A stretch of DNA of 64,000 nt, from NCBI RefSeq assembly GCF_018139145.2, contig NC_059471.1, positions 210,695,494-210,759,493 of the forward strand, in the 5' to 3' direction. Position 1 is the stretch's first letter. Every line of letters starts with the position of its first letter. Below the pieces are notes generated by a model. The model did not search any database. It was not told the DNA's origin and saw only the letters and a list, made by a program, of their open reading frames with translations. The stretch comes from Gymnogyps californianus (lineage: Eukaryota > Chordata > Aves > Accipitriformes > Cathartidae). Shown piece by piece: positions 1 to 14,800 of the stretch. A program made the translations under genes and the position numbers.

Positions 1-3000
1 AACGAAGGAACTGTTACTCAGATTCAGGTACAGTAAAACTTCAAAATTGACCTATTTGATGTACATTTTTATTTAAATTGAAATGAAAAGGGAAACAAAT
101 AGCAGAAAGGGCTTATTAAATGAGTAAGATTATTTTTAGTATGAAACTAATGTATTTGAGCATGGATCTTGTTTGTAAAATGTTCTATAAAAGTGCAATT
201 GAATCATTTTATAGATGAAGGAGGTTACTTGTAGTGTAACTTACTGCCCAAAGAGCAGTACAGTAAACTGTAATAGATGTAACCCTCCACTGATAATTAC
301 TTCCTCTGTGGTGATCTGTGTAGAAGACAAGTTTATCTGTTATTTCTGTCATTCTTTGATTATAAATTAAGCTTTATAACAGGCCTACATATGCTTTGTC
401 TTGTCACCAGTCCTAACAGTTACATACAGTTCTCGTTGTAGGTGTACCATGTTTAAAAGTTCTAGATTGGAGATACTGGACATAGTCCTCTTTCCACCAA
501 AGCCAGTGAGACTCTTCCTATTCACTGTACATTAAACAGGATGAAGAATGTTATCTAATTAATTCTCACAGCATCTATATGTTAAGATGCTAAATTTTAC
601 TCAGGTGTTTTAAGAAAGGTGAATGCACTTTTAATGCCATATCGAAAAAGTGGCACTTTCTGAGCAGCCAGCAAGGTAACTAGGTGTGCTGGTTTCATTT
701 TCCATCAAGTTATGCCTCCATGTTAAATGCAAGGTGATAGAAAGAACTGAAGATCTTACTGGATGATTTCATATTGGTCTTTTGAAGATTCTTCAGAATG
801 AACAGCTGGATGAAATCTCCCCAATGGGCAATGAAGAAGTGTCAGCTGTTAGTCAAGCCTGGTTCACAACCAAAGAGGATAAGGATTCTCTAACAAATAA
901 AGGTAGGATATTTCAAATGCAATTCTCCCATGCTGTAAAAAGGTAAGCTATTCCAAATGTCTCAGAACATTTTGCAGGTTGGATAAAGTAATCTCTGGTC
1001 TGGCTTTTTTAGTGAAGATATTTGAGAAGACTGATTCTAAAAATGCTGAAATGTCTAATGCATCAAGACTTCACCATCCCTCTTACACTTTGTATGCAAG
1101 AAAAAAGTGTATGTTGGAACTCCAGATACACTTGGAGAGGAAGAGGGGACATGCTTGCAGTGGTGACAGTGATTCTAGCGGCCATGGTAGAGAACTGCTG
1201 TAGACAATGTGTGTCAGCACAGATGGGGCAGACAGTTGCGTTTGCTCCGTTTGCATTTCGAGCTGGTTAGGAGATGGGAAGCTGCAGTCAGAGGGGAGTA
1301 CCTCAGGAAAAAAGTTCATCTGTGCTCAGGTTAATACATCTTCCTCCAAGTAGGGCTTATTAGTCTGGCTACTGTGTTGTGATTCATATTAAACAGTTTC
1401 TGGAATGGAATTGCTTCATAAGTAGAGGGATCATGCAGACCAGGATCTGCTGAAATAATCACTGCTACTCCTAAAACTGCCACCTCATTGGCATTCCTCC
1501 ATTTCAAAATGTATCCGCGCAATCATGTAGTAGCTGCTAAACTTTAGAGCTTTTTTTTTTTACCCCCAAGGGAAGTGCCTTTCTAAACCTAGAGAAACAA
1601 CTTAGTGTCAAATGAAGACACGTTGTCTCTCCAGTTTCCTCAGTCTCTCTACTATTTTTCTTACCCTTACTTTACCTCTTTGGGGGGGGGGGGGGGGGGG
1701 GGGAGGTGTGTGCGAATCTTATTCAGTCAGTCCAAAACAACTCCCTTTTTTATTAGAAAACTTTAGGGAAGAAAGTAATGGTTGTCTCTCCAGAAGCAAA
1801 TGATCTCTTACCCAGTGAGTTCTGCTCCAGAGAGCTGAGTGTACTGCTGAGTCAGTGAAAAACTGTGGGTGAGGCACGCAGAACCTGGGTGTTGGATATG
1901 GAAAATTCAGAGAAAGGGAGCTGAGCAACTCTGTCAGTGACCGCTCACTGATCCCAAGTGTGCACTAACAGTTGCTTCTAACAGCCAATAAATAATTTCT
2001 CCCCATTTTCTCTGTCCTTATTTATAGGGCTTCAGAGCTATTCAGTGTTCAGTCCAAGGACTGGGGCAGAGATGGCATAGCAAAAAGATCCCTTTGCATC
2101 ACAGCACTGAGGCAGCTGGGTAGAAGTAGTGAGAAATCCTGTTGCTACAGTTCCTGTGCTCTAGGGTGAGAGGAAGCACAGAGATTATGATCTTTTCAGT
2201 AGCCAGTGGTAAAGGACTTTGGTTGGGAGCAGCACATTCTCAGCTGTGACTGGACGAGTATGTACTGGTGATTTGGCAGAGAAATAAATGACTGTGTTCA
2301 TGTGACTTCGTGGCCTCATGTTTGATCTGTGTCTTGTAAATGTATTAGAAACTTACTGCATTTGTAGCTGTCTCATAGGCATATCAACTGACTATATATC
2401 ACAAGTGGCATTTATAGTTGTGAATGAATGAGGGCACTAAATCTGGTGATTCTAATTAAGAGATTAATAATTTGAGGGAGACATTTTCGATAAAATATGC
2501 CAAGAAAAATATTTGAGAATCCATACTAGCTGAACTTTTCTTGGGGTCTCCATGTTTTGTCACAGAGATCAGCTGTGGAGGAATCCCAGTATACGTCTCC
2601 TTTTACAGTAGCTAGGACTTTGACGTGTGTTGCTTGAGCTCATCATTTTATAGCAGCCTCCACCTGATAATGCTTTCTTTCAGGACCTGTGGGCAGGTTA
2701 TAATAATCTTGGCACTGAATACGCAAACACATGAAGTGCAAAATATACTTCCTTTCCTAAAATAGTTGGGTATTAAAGGTTATTCCATGTAAAGAGTAGC
2801 AGTGTCCCTTTAAGTCAGTTCAGATGCTTGGATAGAGGTGTGAATCACAGCTACAGTAGTAGATTATTGTTATGTCTCTGTAGCTTTGGAAGAAGAGATT
2901 GAAGCCATCAGGCACAAGGGAAGAGTTTTCTCTCCTCAGTTGCAATGGAATTAGTAATAACGCCTGTACTTTTCATTATAATTGGATTTGAGTAAACAGT

Positions 3001-6000
3001 CTCTTTGGTGTGTTCTGCCTCTCAGCTCTGGTAATTAGCAGGCTGAGAAGGAAGTACCCTGATTTTTCTGAGCAGAGATGGGCAGGCAGCCAGCACACAC
3101 CAGTATGTAAACTGGGTCACCAGCCTAATCTTAATTATAAGTGATCGTTAATATTAAGTATGGTATGAGCATGACGGGGAAAAAAGAGAAATCTATATAT
3201 AAACTGAGGGTAGGAATGTTTTAATGTTTTATTGATAGACCTCAGGTTTGAAATTTTCTGTCTGAATAAAGTTGATTGGTTTTGCTTTTAAAGCTTAGCT
3301 GTCATTGTAGTTACTAAGGGCATAGACAGAGAGGAAACATAATGTTGGTTTCTATTGGTTTGCCACTTTTATTTGGGAAATAAAACACTCGCCATCAGTC
3401 TTTATCTTGACTGTGACCACTGGTCATTATTCCTAATGCAAAAAAAGGAGGGAGATAGGGACCAGCTTGTCAAAATAGACTAGGTAGAGCATTTACCTCT
3501 ATGAAAAGCACACACAGTAGGTAGCACTACTCAGGTGTTGGGAAGTGATAAGGCGTATAAGAGAACCCCACGTTGTTGCCAATTCCTCAAGTAACATTGA
3601 GAGTCACATTTTAAGTCCCACCTTCTGGAATCATTTGAGTGCATGAAAATTTTAGCTGTCAGTTTAAAGACAGAAATTTTCTAGTTGTGGCTGAAGAAAA
3701 AGCCTGAAAATGTGACTTGACAGCACATAGAGGAATTCATGTTCTGTTTTTAAAAAATGGGTGTTTTTGAAGAGGGGTCTGACTCACGTTATTTAAACAT
3801 TAGTTGACAGTTACTAGAGATTGTTTATCAGTTCTGAAATAATATCTGTTTAAAATTAATTCTAGTTAGCCTAAGTAGCTAAAATTGCTCTTTTCTTTGT
3901 TCATTGCAGTAACGAGGGTCACATTTTCCAATATTTCTGTTCCTGTTGTTTTGCTGACTTTCACTTCAGTAATTAGTTTGTCATTTTTGTTTTCAGGCCA
4001 TAAGTGGAAGCAAGGGATGTGGTCAAAGGAAGAAATTGACATTTTGATGAGTAACATTGAGCGTTATTTAAAGGTATGTGTTGGAGTATGTTATCTGCTC
4101 GTTGGTGTGGTGCTGCAGCTCCTGCTAGAGACCAGCTTTCTTTAGTACTTCCCAGAATCGGCAATAAGTGATTCTGATCGGTTCGTAGTAGAAATGGTCA
4201 TTACCCATTTGAAATACGTAAGAAAATTGTATCCATACACAGAATTTAAGAGTACTGAATATAACATTGCTTTTAATTAGTGTACTGAATATAACCCATT
4301 TTAAAATTTCATGTCAGGATGCTCAAGTGGCTTAATCTCTTTCTCTGAATATACATCACTCATGAAACCTATGGTGAAGACGGAGGAAAAAAATTGCACT
4401 AGGAGTAGAGATAATTTTCCTTACAAAGTATTGAATACAACTTCCAGACTTCTTTGATGCCATATCTGTGTTTGTTTACTACGCTAATGGGATGCCTGTA
4501 TCTGCTTTCTTCCCCTTAATATGTCAGTGTCAGAGTTCAGTGTAAAAACAGGCCTGCAGTTAACATGCTGACAGTGATAATTGCCCATAAGTCATATTTG
4601 TGGTAGGCTTACAGCTGAGAATATTTGAGCTAAGCCCTTACAGCTGAGAATGTATAGCCTGGATATTACAGGTTCACCATCCTTCATTTGTGGATCAAAA
4701 AAAGCCCTGAATTTAGTCTTCATTCGTATAAAAATCCTCAGTATTAGTTGTAGAAAGTGTGCCTGCCCACACGTGTATTAGAATTTCTGCCACAAAATCA
4801 TTCATAGGTAATATTATTTTTTTAAATCTAGAGATTTTAAGCTAGATAAATAACTTTTTTCAGTTACTGATAACGCATTTGATTCATTATTTTCCCATTT
4901 ATCTGGTTTCTTGGACTGCTTCGAATAATTGAAATATAGTGATTTTTAGTTTAAGCTGAAGTTAAACTAAAGCTTTCCTTTTATACTTAACTCCAGTGTT
5001 TTTATATCAAATTTACTTTGAGTTTCCATCAGAACAAGAAAAGTAGTTTAATTTTAAAAAATTGTTTTCAGATAAGGAATATCTAGAATTATGTAATATA
5101 TTGATAGAGCACTGTTTGACAGCCTTCCCTTGTATGACCCCAGGCTAATTCCACCACAGTATATTTTCTCTGATGTTCTAAATGACAGTTCAATTTTTGA
5201 TCTTAAAATATACATTGGACAGATTTTTTTTGAATGTGGATGAAAGTTAGAGCTTCTGTGTCTAGCTGGGCTCCAGTGTTAAAAACCCAAAACCTAGTGT
5301 TCAAGGGTTTGTATTTGAGGTAGCTAATTCATAAATACTCAGTTTAACTTTTGGACTGTAGTATTTGAGATACACAGAAAGTTGCATAATAGTATGCTAG
5401 GCTTCAATTCTTAAGTGTTCTGCTTCTTGATTTCTAGGAGACTTTAAGGTGTTTTGTTTGTGGTTTGTTGTTGCTTTTTTTTAAATGCTTTCTTCTAGGC
5501 CCGTGGAATAAAAGATGCCACTGAAATTATATTTGAAATGTCAAAAGATGAAAGAAAAGATTTCTACAGGACAATAGCTTGGGGTCTGAATCGGCCTCTC
5601 TTTGCTGTCTATAGAAGAGTTCTTCGCATGTATGATGACAGAAACCATGTTGGAAAGTATGAAAACCTCTAATGCTGCATGGTTTGATTGGTATGAGTAG
5701 GGTCATGTATTTAATGTTTGACATGTTATATGTGAGACAGAAGATTCTAGCCAAACAGACCTAGCTCGTCCTCAGCATAAGTGACCTCTGCTGAATTCTG
5801 GTAGATCAACCTTGACAATAGTTATGTTAAATTGATGGTGTCCACAACTTAAAAAAAAAAACAAAACAAAGGTGCATAGAGGATTCTGATATGATGAGAA
5901 GACTTTGACACAAGCACAGATCTGCTGAGATGTAGTTTCTTTCTAGAACTCTGACCTTGAGCTAATTGATCTTCATCCCTGTGCCCTTAGTTTGCCCATC

Positions 6001-9000
6001 TGTAAAGCAGTGGGTATGGCGCCATCCAGAAGTGCTGAAAAGGATGTTAGATTTTAGTTTTTAAAGGCAGTTGAAAATTAAAAATACCATCTCAATGCTG
6101 ATATGGTTTGGGTTTGTTTTTTTTTAATGGAAAGTTGGCCTTATGGTGATTGTGAACTGAGACAGGAAGGAAAAAATAGCTGTTTATTTGAGAGAGTAAT
6201 ACACAAAATTCTAATTCTGTTCTTAGTAGTAAGATCACCGAGAATGAGGAATTTTGCTGGCAAATGAGAGGAATGGTAGATCAGATAACCGTAGAAATGC
6301 ACTAATGTGGAAAATGGCATTTTTTCTTCATGTTCTTTTGAAGCATTCAGTCAGATTGTTTGTTACAGCTAAAATTCCTTAGTCTTGTAACTAAATGTGT
6401 ACTGTGTGGTTAGTAAAAAAAAAATATTTATGCTGTATGCTTTCTGTTTAAAATAATGTCTTTTTATTTACTGGTTGCTTAGGTATACTCCTGAGGAAAT
6501 TGAAAAGCTTAAAGAGTAAGTCTTTTTATTAACAAGGTCACACTACCTTGTTTATACTTAGTAGCTTGAGTAGATTTTACAGGTTTTGTTATATGAAATC
6601 ACTGAAAAGTTACAAGTAAATTTGACTGCTCCAACTCTATCAGAAAATAGGGGTCACTAAATTAATCTGAAGAGAAATGAAACTGCATTTGGATTTTTTT
6701 TTTTTATATTTTCTAACGTGTATTCAGGACATAAGCAATATGCAACAAAGTTCTAAAGCAAGCCTTCTGTTGAAACTAGTAATGTTTCAGATTTTTACAA
6801 GCACAGTCAACATTTGCAGTTATGTTTGTGAAAAACAGAAATTCCCTTTCTTTAGGACACCTGAGCAAAGGTAGTTTCTAAAGAAAGTGGCAGGTCAAGG
6901 GTAGAATCTCCCCTATGAAGTATTAGAGAGATACATAAATTGTCAGTAAGGCTCTTTGATTTTGATTATGAACCTGATAGATCAAGGAGGAGGGGCTGCA
7001 GACTTTATCTCCTCTTGCAGCTTTGCAGGGTTGAGCCGTTTGAAGAAACCAGGTTGAACTGAAGGAAGGAAGGGAGTATATTTCATTGCGTTGATGGATA
7101 TGTTTGGATCAATTTAGCTGGTTTGTGTCATTTGCAAGGTGCCTGTGGTTCCAGATGTGTCAAAAGTAGTCATGGCTCAACATGTTAAGCAACCTGTTGT
7201 CATCTGTGGGAGGAAAATAATAGTTAAAACTATGAACATGATTATGCAGTGTTTTGCTTCATTTAAATTGTAGGATGCCTGGGTTTTCATTGGGCATTAT
7301 TTAGATTTCTCAAGTGATCTCTATACCACCTGAAAATCCTTAAGGAACTTGTATAGAATAGATGTTGGCTGTTTATCTAAACATTCATATTGTATTTTAA
7401 CACAGTAATTGAGCCTCACAATGTTCCTGCAAGACAGTTAGATATTAAGCATTTTATAAGTGAGTATCCTGTGGCTTAGCTGGCCCAAAAGGCTTCTAGA
7501 AACACACAGAAAAATTAGTAGTGATGATAGAAAATATTAATACTATAGTATCAAAATGACTCCCCATTCTGTCTTTAAGCCTGTAAACTGCACATTTATC
7601 CTGTTTTTATTAGATCGTATTTGATATTTTGGTAATCTCATAACTGGATATGGTACTAATGAGCATGTTTCTGTTTAGGCTGAGAATAAAGCATGGTAAC
7701 GATTGGGCCACAATAGGAGCTGCACTGGGGAGAAGTGCTTCATCTGTAAAAGATCGATGTAGATTGATGAAGGATACCTGCAACACAGGTAGGGTAAATG
7801 CTGGTGTCAGTTATGGATATTCTAGTTAAAACTCTGTCATCTTTGCCTTTGTCAATGGTGTTTTCAGAGATGTGTAACTCTGAACTGAGGAACTTTGTGT
7901 GAAATCTGGGGACATTTTTAGAACGTGTTTGGTATAGGTTTCTCCAGTTTCACTTCTTAAAGATCAGAACACTGAGTATTTTTGCAGTCCATTATCCATC
8001 ATACGTTTAAGCCACTGGAGCATATTTTATTGAGGTGGATTAAAAAGTACTTTCCCTTGTGTTTAATGTTTATAAACGTACACTGTATATTTGGTGTCAA
8101 TTAAGAGCCAGATGCACTTTAGGAGTAAAGTATTGTTTATTTTATAGTGTATATATTCAAATGGAAGGAAAATTTAGTCAGACCTCATGTAATTACTGTA
8201 TACTAAATTGTTGCATGGTTAATTTACTTCAACTAATACAATTCAGGTAGCTTGGACCAGTTTGCTTTGGTCAGTATTTTGGTAGGTTCTGTGTGGCTAC
8301 ATTCATCTGCAAGAGGAAGAGAAGCGAAAGAAACTTGGCAGCAAAACAATGGAATTACGCATTTGTTAAGAATGAATATAATATACATTGTTAGTAAGAA
8401 CAGTTATATCTTCTTCACAAGTCAATATTTGCATCTGGAATAAGGTGTTAAGCACTGAAGATAAATGTCTGTTGACACGTTACTAATCAGAACAGAGGGC
8501 ATCTGCTGTTAGTTAAGTTGGAGGGCTTTTCTCTCTTTCAGGAAAGTGGACAGAGAAAGAAGAAAAAAGACTAGCAGAAGTAGTGCATGAGCTGACTAGC
8601 ACAGAACCAGGTGACATTGTCACACAAGGTGTATCGTGGGCTGCCGTGGCAGAACGGGTCGGGACGCGCTCTGAAAAGCAATGCCGCTCTAAATGGCTCA
8701 ACTATCTCAACTGGAAACAAAGTGGGGGCACTGAGTGGACCAAGGAAGATGAAATAAATTTGATCTTGAGGTTTGTTATTTTAGTTACTTTTAAAGGTTC
8801 GTAATACATGACGCTAGCAGGATTCCATTGGGGTCCATTTTGCTGGTTTCTTAGACACTAAAAACTCTAGAACCCTCCAAAAATCACTGCTGTGTTTACA
8901 GTTCCCAGAGATTTATTATTGAACATATTTTTTGTTTTTTGTTTTTTTAGTGAATGTTAGTGTTCGTGAAAGGTGTCAGATTGAAAACCCTGGAGACTGA

Positions 9001-9622
9001 AGTCTTCTTTATTCCACAGAAAAGGTACAGCACAGGCAGCGACCGTGCAAGCTTCCCACACGTTGCCCCACCAATGCGCTTTAACCCTTAACTGGAGGGT
9101 AGTTCAGTCTCCCTGCCCGTTCAGTCCTTGGCCTCTCTGCTGAGATGACCAACAAGGGTCAAGTGTGGTGGTGGTTTCTGTGATGTGGACGTCTTGTCTA
9201 CAAAGAACTAAACCGAGACTGCAAATTAATTTCATGTAGGCCACCAAACACTGATTGGATATCAGCATCTTTGACTATATTTGAACTGGCAACCTGGTAG
9301 TAACTTTGGAAATCTTTTGCTCTCTCCAGTCCTCCTCCTGTTTTGAATGCCTTTAACTCAGGCTTTTTAGCCAGTGGATTTTTATGGGTTGATAATTTTG
9401 GGTGGGAATAAAAAGCCAAGACATTCAGGGAATCTAAGCACTATTTACAAAGCGATATTCACTAATTTACTGAAGCTGTTTGACATGAACTCAAAATGAG
9501 GAACCTGATTCCACATTTCAGAATGTGCTGGTTATAATTCTTAATATTTCTGTACAAATGGTATCTGTTTTGGTCTGTCCAGATATCCTTAACTCATCCT
9601 GCAGGGTTGATTTTGGTAGCTT

Positions 9623-9666
<44 letters not shown>

Positions 9667-11862
9667 CTAGCAAGAGTGTTCAGTGCTATTGCTTGGTTTG
9701 TAAAGGGAACTTTTCTTAACTTCCACAAAAATCTTTTCCCCTCTCACTGTTCACCTCTCTTTCATATGCTCCAGGTACAGATGACCTGGAGGCGGTTCAG
9801 AGATATTTATAGTATTCAAACAGATTCTGGTAGAATCCAGTGTGTGCATAACATCTGCCAAAATTATGTGAAGACTGTCCCTTATCTGGAGAGCCTGATG
9901 GGATTGATTTATGAGGAACTGGTTAATACTGTAGTTAACTTCATCTACTTTGGCTAAGAAGCATCTGAGAGGAGGCAAAAATCTATGTTAAGGACGGATG
10001 AGTGTTATTTAGGAGAAAACAGAAGTAAATATCGTAACATGAAATTAATTAAGTGAAAGTTGAGAGTGAATCTCAGGAAGTATTTCCTGCCTTGGAGATG
10101 TGTTTGGGGAATGGTTTTCCAAAGAGAAAAGATGCAAGTACCATCATTTGGAATGCTTCACAATAATCTGATCAAAGTCCTAATGTATATGTAAATAAGG
10201 AGAATAATCCTGCATGGCAAGGAGATGGACTGGATCATCTAACAGGTCTAGTCCATCTTCTGTTGTTTATGATTCTGCTTGACCTCTGGCAGCGTGGAGC
10301 CTTGGAAGCCTGTGTCGATTCATGAACTCTGGTGGACTATTCACTAGCATGCCATTTTGCCGCTGTTACGTGTGACAAGACCGGAGATGTGCAACACCCC
10401 TTCCAGTCTGGAGGGTAGTTTCTAACAGGTAAATATTTTCTGTATCCTGCCAGGATAGCGGAACTTGAAGTTTCTGATGAAAATGACATCAATTGGGATT
10501 TACTAGCTGAAGGATGGAGTAGTGTCCGCTCACCACAGTGGCTTCGGAGTAAATGGTGGACCATTAAAAGACAGATTGCAAACCACAAAGATGTTTCATT
10601 CCCTGGTAATGTACTACTTGCACACTTCTCTTCTGAAAGCTCCTTTCACAAATGTCAAAGGAATAAGGCTGCACTTTGTTGTCTACTTACAGCATTGCTG
10701 ACCAAAGAGCACATTGGTCCTTTGCTGGAAGTTACTGGCCCCTTGGATCTACTGGCTGAATTGCTCCTACAAGCAATCCTTAAGTGTTTCAGTTGAAACA
10801 AGCCAAACTGATGTATACAGCTAAACAGTAGATTTTGCCAAGTCCCCTCACTTTGGCTAAAGGGGGAGTATGTATATAAGCAGCTCAGCTGGCAGATCTC
10901 AGATGATGATGATCTTTGATATGGAGGGCAGTGACCTCTTCAGGTGGAAGAGGATATGTATCTGCAGCCTAACAGTATCACCTCAGGTTAGATCTGTTAC
11001 CTTTAAAATGGTAAAATGTAATCTGCGCGAGGTGCTGAACCATAGCTGTAGATAGAAGGTAGATCTACTACTAGCTGCACAGTGACGAGGAGGGGAGGAT
11101 CCGGGAGTATAAAGGTCCCCAGATACGTCTCTCATAACATTTTCTCTTTCTTGGTTGGAGAAACTAGTGCCTGAGCCAAAGGGTATTTCAGTCTCCATGA
11201 CCTTCAGTCCTCCTTTTCTCTGACTGGGGGAGAGGAAAAAAAATCAGAGATTAGTCATGTCATAATGAAAGGTGTAATTTAATGGACGCTTTTGCTGTGG
11301 TCGTCAGTGTGGTTGTATATTAGTCATGCCTGGAGGCTGCAATTGAGAGGGTAGCCCTGTTATGCTTACCATACGTTACTAGGCAGTTGTTGCATCAAAT
11401 AATTCATAATATAAATACATGACTGAATCAACAGGCTCCACTCTCTTTCCCAGACAAAATGTCATGCTGTCAAGAGTAGGAGATATTTAAGCAGTTTGCT
11501 GTATTGAATGCTAGAAAAGCAGAGGCCTCAGCTTTTGTAACTTCATATATGTCAGCTGCTCCCTCAGGGGGACCAAAGTGATCATAGGGAAGAAAGGTGG
11601 GCGGTTTTACTGGAGCAATGGGCCACTTTGTGCACGGACGAAGAATTGTAGTATAGCCACTGCAAGATTAATTCTCTCTTGCTTCCTGTTTCCAATGAGA
11701 CTTCTGTCAACCTTTTGAACAAATCCACTTCCATGTTTTGTAAGATGGGAGGGTTTATTTCTGATAGCAGCATTACACAACTCATCATACTGGCACTTGG
11801 TTGTAGCTTGGGGATATACCATACATGTTTTTAGAGAGGTCCAAAATTTTATGAGCTTTTCT

Positions 11863-11897
<35 letters not shown>

Positions 11898-14800
11898 ATC
11901 CTAAAATGTCTAGGTTCCTTGAGAAAATCAAGTTCACTCCAGTAGTTGACTATAAATATGTTTTATGTATGTGCTAAATTTCTAGTTGATATATCTCTAT
12001 AAATTGTTTAGGTTCCAAATTCAGAAGGATTTTGGTTACTTTTTTCATCTTGGATAAATCTCACATGCAGCATTTCAAATGTGCTTCTTCAGCATGCTTT
12101 AGCATGAGTATTCTTTCTCTCAGTGCTGATAAAGGGTCTTAAACAACTCCATGAGAACCAAAAAAACAATCCAGGGCACCAGCTTTCGGAGAACAAATCT
12201 GGAAGTGGATTACCAAACACTAATTCCAGTTCGGGTGTTCAGCACGTGCAGATTCGAGTGGCTCGCTTAGAGGAGAATGCAGGCAACGCACCAAGCCCTG
12301 TGGCAGCTTTGCAGATTCCAGTCCAGATTACGCATGTCTGTAAGTAGCTGAAACTAACGACTCTCTGTCCTCTAATGAAACCTAAAGCTTTCTTACGTTT
12401 AGATGGTGAAGGAGTGGGCATGTCTTAAAGAATTTTATTCTGCTTTGGTCTTGCCATAACTTCAGATTAAGGATTTCTGGATTCCATTTGCCCATTTCTA
12501 ACTTTGTTAGGCAAATGTAGGTGACGTTATTTGTGATTTGTGTAAGATTGTGACAATAGTACCAAGAAGCTGCAATTGGAGCACCTGGACATAGGGGTTG
12601 TAGGTGTCTGTGTGCGTGCACGCAAGAGTTTGCCATATAACGTGTCCTTTGAAAAGGCTTCAGTACACAAGCCTTTTAATGAAGATGCAGTATATATGTT
12701 TATTCCTTAAGTTTCTTCCCGTAGCTCTTGTCCAGAACAATGAATATCATGTACAAGATCTCCTTTTGTAAAATATATACACTGCTGTCCCTAAGTTCTG
12801 ATGAAGGACACTGAAGGGAAGGTATACAATGTTTTTTCTAGTCCTGCTCTTTATTATGCAGTTATTTCTAGGCTCAGACATTCTGGAAAGTGTTAGCTGC
12901 AGAGTCACACTGACATTCAGCTGATGATCTGTGCTAACCACTGTATTTTTTTTTTAAGTTGGTGCTTCCCATGCTCTTAAGGATGAACTTTGCTCATTAT
13001 CAAACATTTATTACCAGGTCTACTTTGGTTGTAGTGCTTATTGCTTGTTTTTGTAACTAATCGTACTAAGTAACTCCAGTCACTCCAATCCAGTCACCCC
13101 ACATGCAGCCTGTCGTCTCCACTGTATACTATTTTGCACTGTTGGTCATTTGTGAGTTTTATTAGGAAAACTTAGTGCTTCAGTCTTGCTGATTATAAAA
13201 CTAATCAGGCTAAGAACTGTTTCTTCAGACTATGACTAGATAGGCATTTGGTAAATTTTCTGTTTATAATTTCATTAGATTAGCCTATCTTAATCTACTT
13301 ACTAAGTGCCATCTTCATTTTATCTGGTTTATTTTTTAATTAGAATGATACGCAACACCAAGCCAAGAACTTTTTATCTGTCGTAATACATCAGTGGTCT
13401 CAGACTTTCAACCAAGCTTGGTCAAAGCTATTGGGTTTTGATGAGCAGGCAAGATGTGCTGGTATTCTGTAACCTTTAGTTCTTCCTGAACTGAATCCTG
13501 TAATGGTTATTTTGTGATGTCACTTGCCCCTGTCTGCCTAACAAGCCTTTTTCCCCATTTTAGTCTGCTTTCCTGAAGAATTTGTTTGTGTAATCAAAGT
13601 GAATTTTGTATTGTGTCTTTCCCAATCCCGTGAGAATTGAACCTATTAGCCACTTTCAGCTGCATTTGATAGAAGGCTCAAGGTTTCAAAGGAGTAATTC
13701 CTCTAAGCTTTATGACCATAACTGGCTAGATAACAGACAGGCCACACTTTACAGCTGTCTGCTACTAGGTGCCAGGAAATCTGTGGCAGGAAACCTTGAA
13801 CATGCCACTACAATAATAAAAGCTTCAAAATCGGAGCTTGTATCTCCGTAAGAGACCAAAATTAATTCTACTTTGAAGCCACAGAATCTGAGATGGCCAA
13901 GTTTCCAGTGCTTGAAGCACTGATGTCGTCGTGTAGGTCTTTTGCCCTTTCAGTATTTATGGAATTGCTGGATAATCCCAGGCAAAGTATTAATTTGCCT
14001 CCAGCTTCCTGGAACTTGCAAGTTTTTTAAGAGTAAGTAAAAATTGTAATTATGGTTCTGAATAGGTATTTTGATATTGTCGTGGTTTAACTCTGTCCCA
14101 GCCAAAACCAGGACAGATATCTTACAAAGCTTTGGGTACGAGCTGTTTGGACCTGGTGATCTTGAAATGTCTGATATGTAAGATGTTTTCAATGCTTCTC
14201 TTCGTTACTTTTAGAATTAATGGAGATAATTGCATAAATAATTACACGCTTGTAGTAAGAATACTTAACAGCTTTTATACACTGCAATCGTAACACACAG
14301 GGTAGGCACATATCTTGGGGAGCATCTGATGTTTCATCAGTGTGGAGGGCAGAAAAGGTTAAAAATAATAAAAAAAAAAAGAGGTCAGTGGGAAACATAG
14401 CAATATTAAACCTGACACCAGTTTAAAACAAGTAATACATGATCCAAAGGATATTGTTACACCAGAACCTCTTACAAATCTCATTACAAAAAGTAATTAG
14501 ATAACGTCAGATAACTTTATTTGTCCGCTTTTATCCCTGTGCGCTAAAACCATACTTTCTTTCTTTTGCTCTTTTGGATTGTGGAATGCCCTCTTTAAAT
14601 AGTATTGTATCTTGGGTACCAATTGGAGAACCTTGTCCTTAGGATTGCAGCCAGTTTTCTTTTTCCTCTTACTGGAATTAACAGTACCCTGCTATGTAGT
14701 AATTACAGTATGTTATGCTCTCTGCAGGGCTGAAACGTTTTGGTTTACATACTTTCTTTTTCTTTTTTTTCTTCCTTTTGCAGCCTCAACCGATTCCCCT

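Noticed and set aside
9676..9957. 93-codon frame as an alternative DMTF1 exon
   Set aside because: It starts beside a T homopolymer, has no matching family residues and is not bordered by convincing splice sites; the direct 8770 to 10454 junction restores the known protein.
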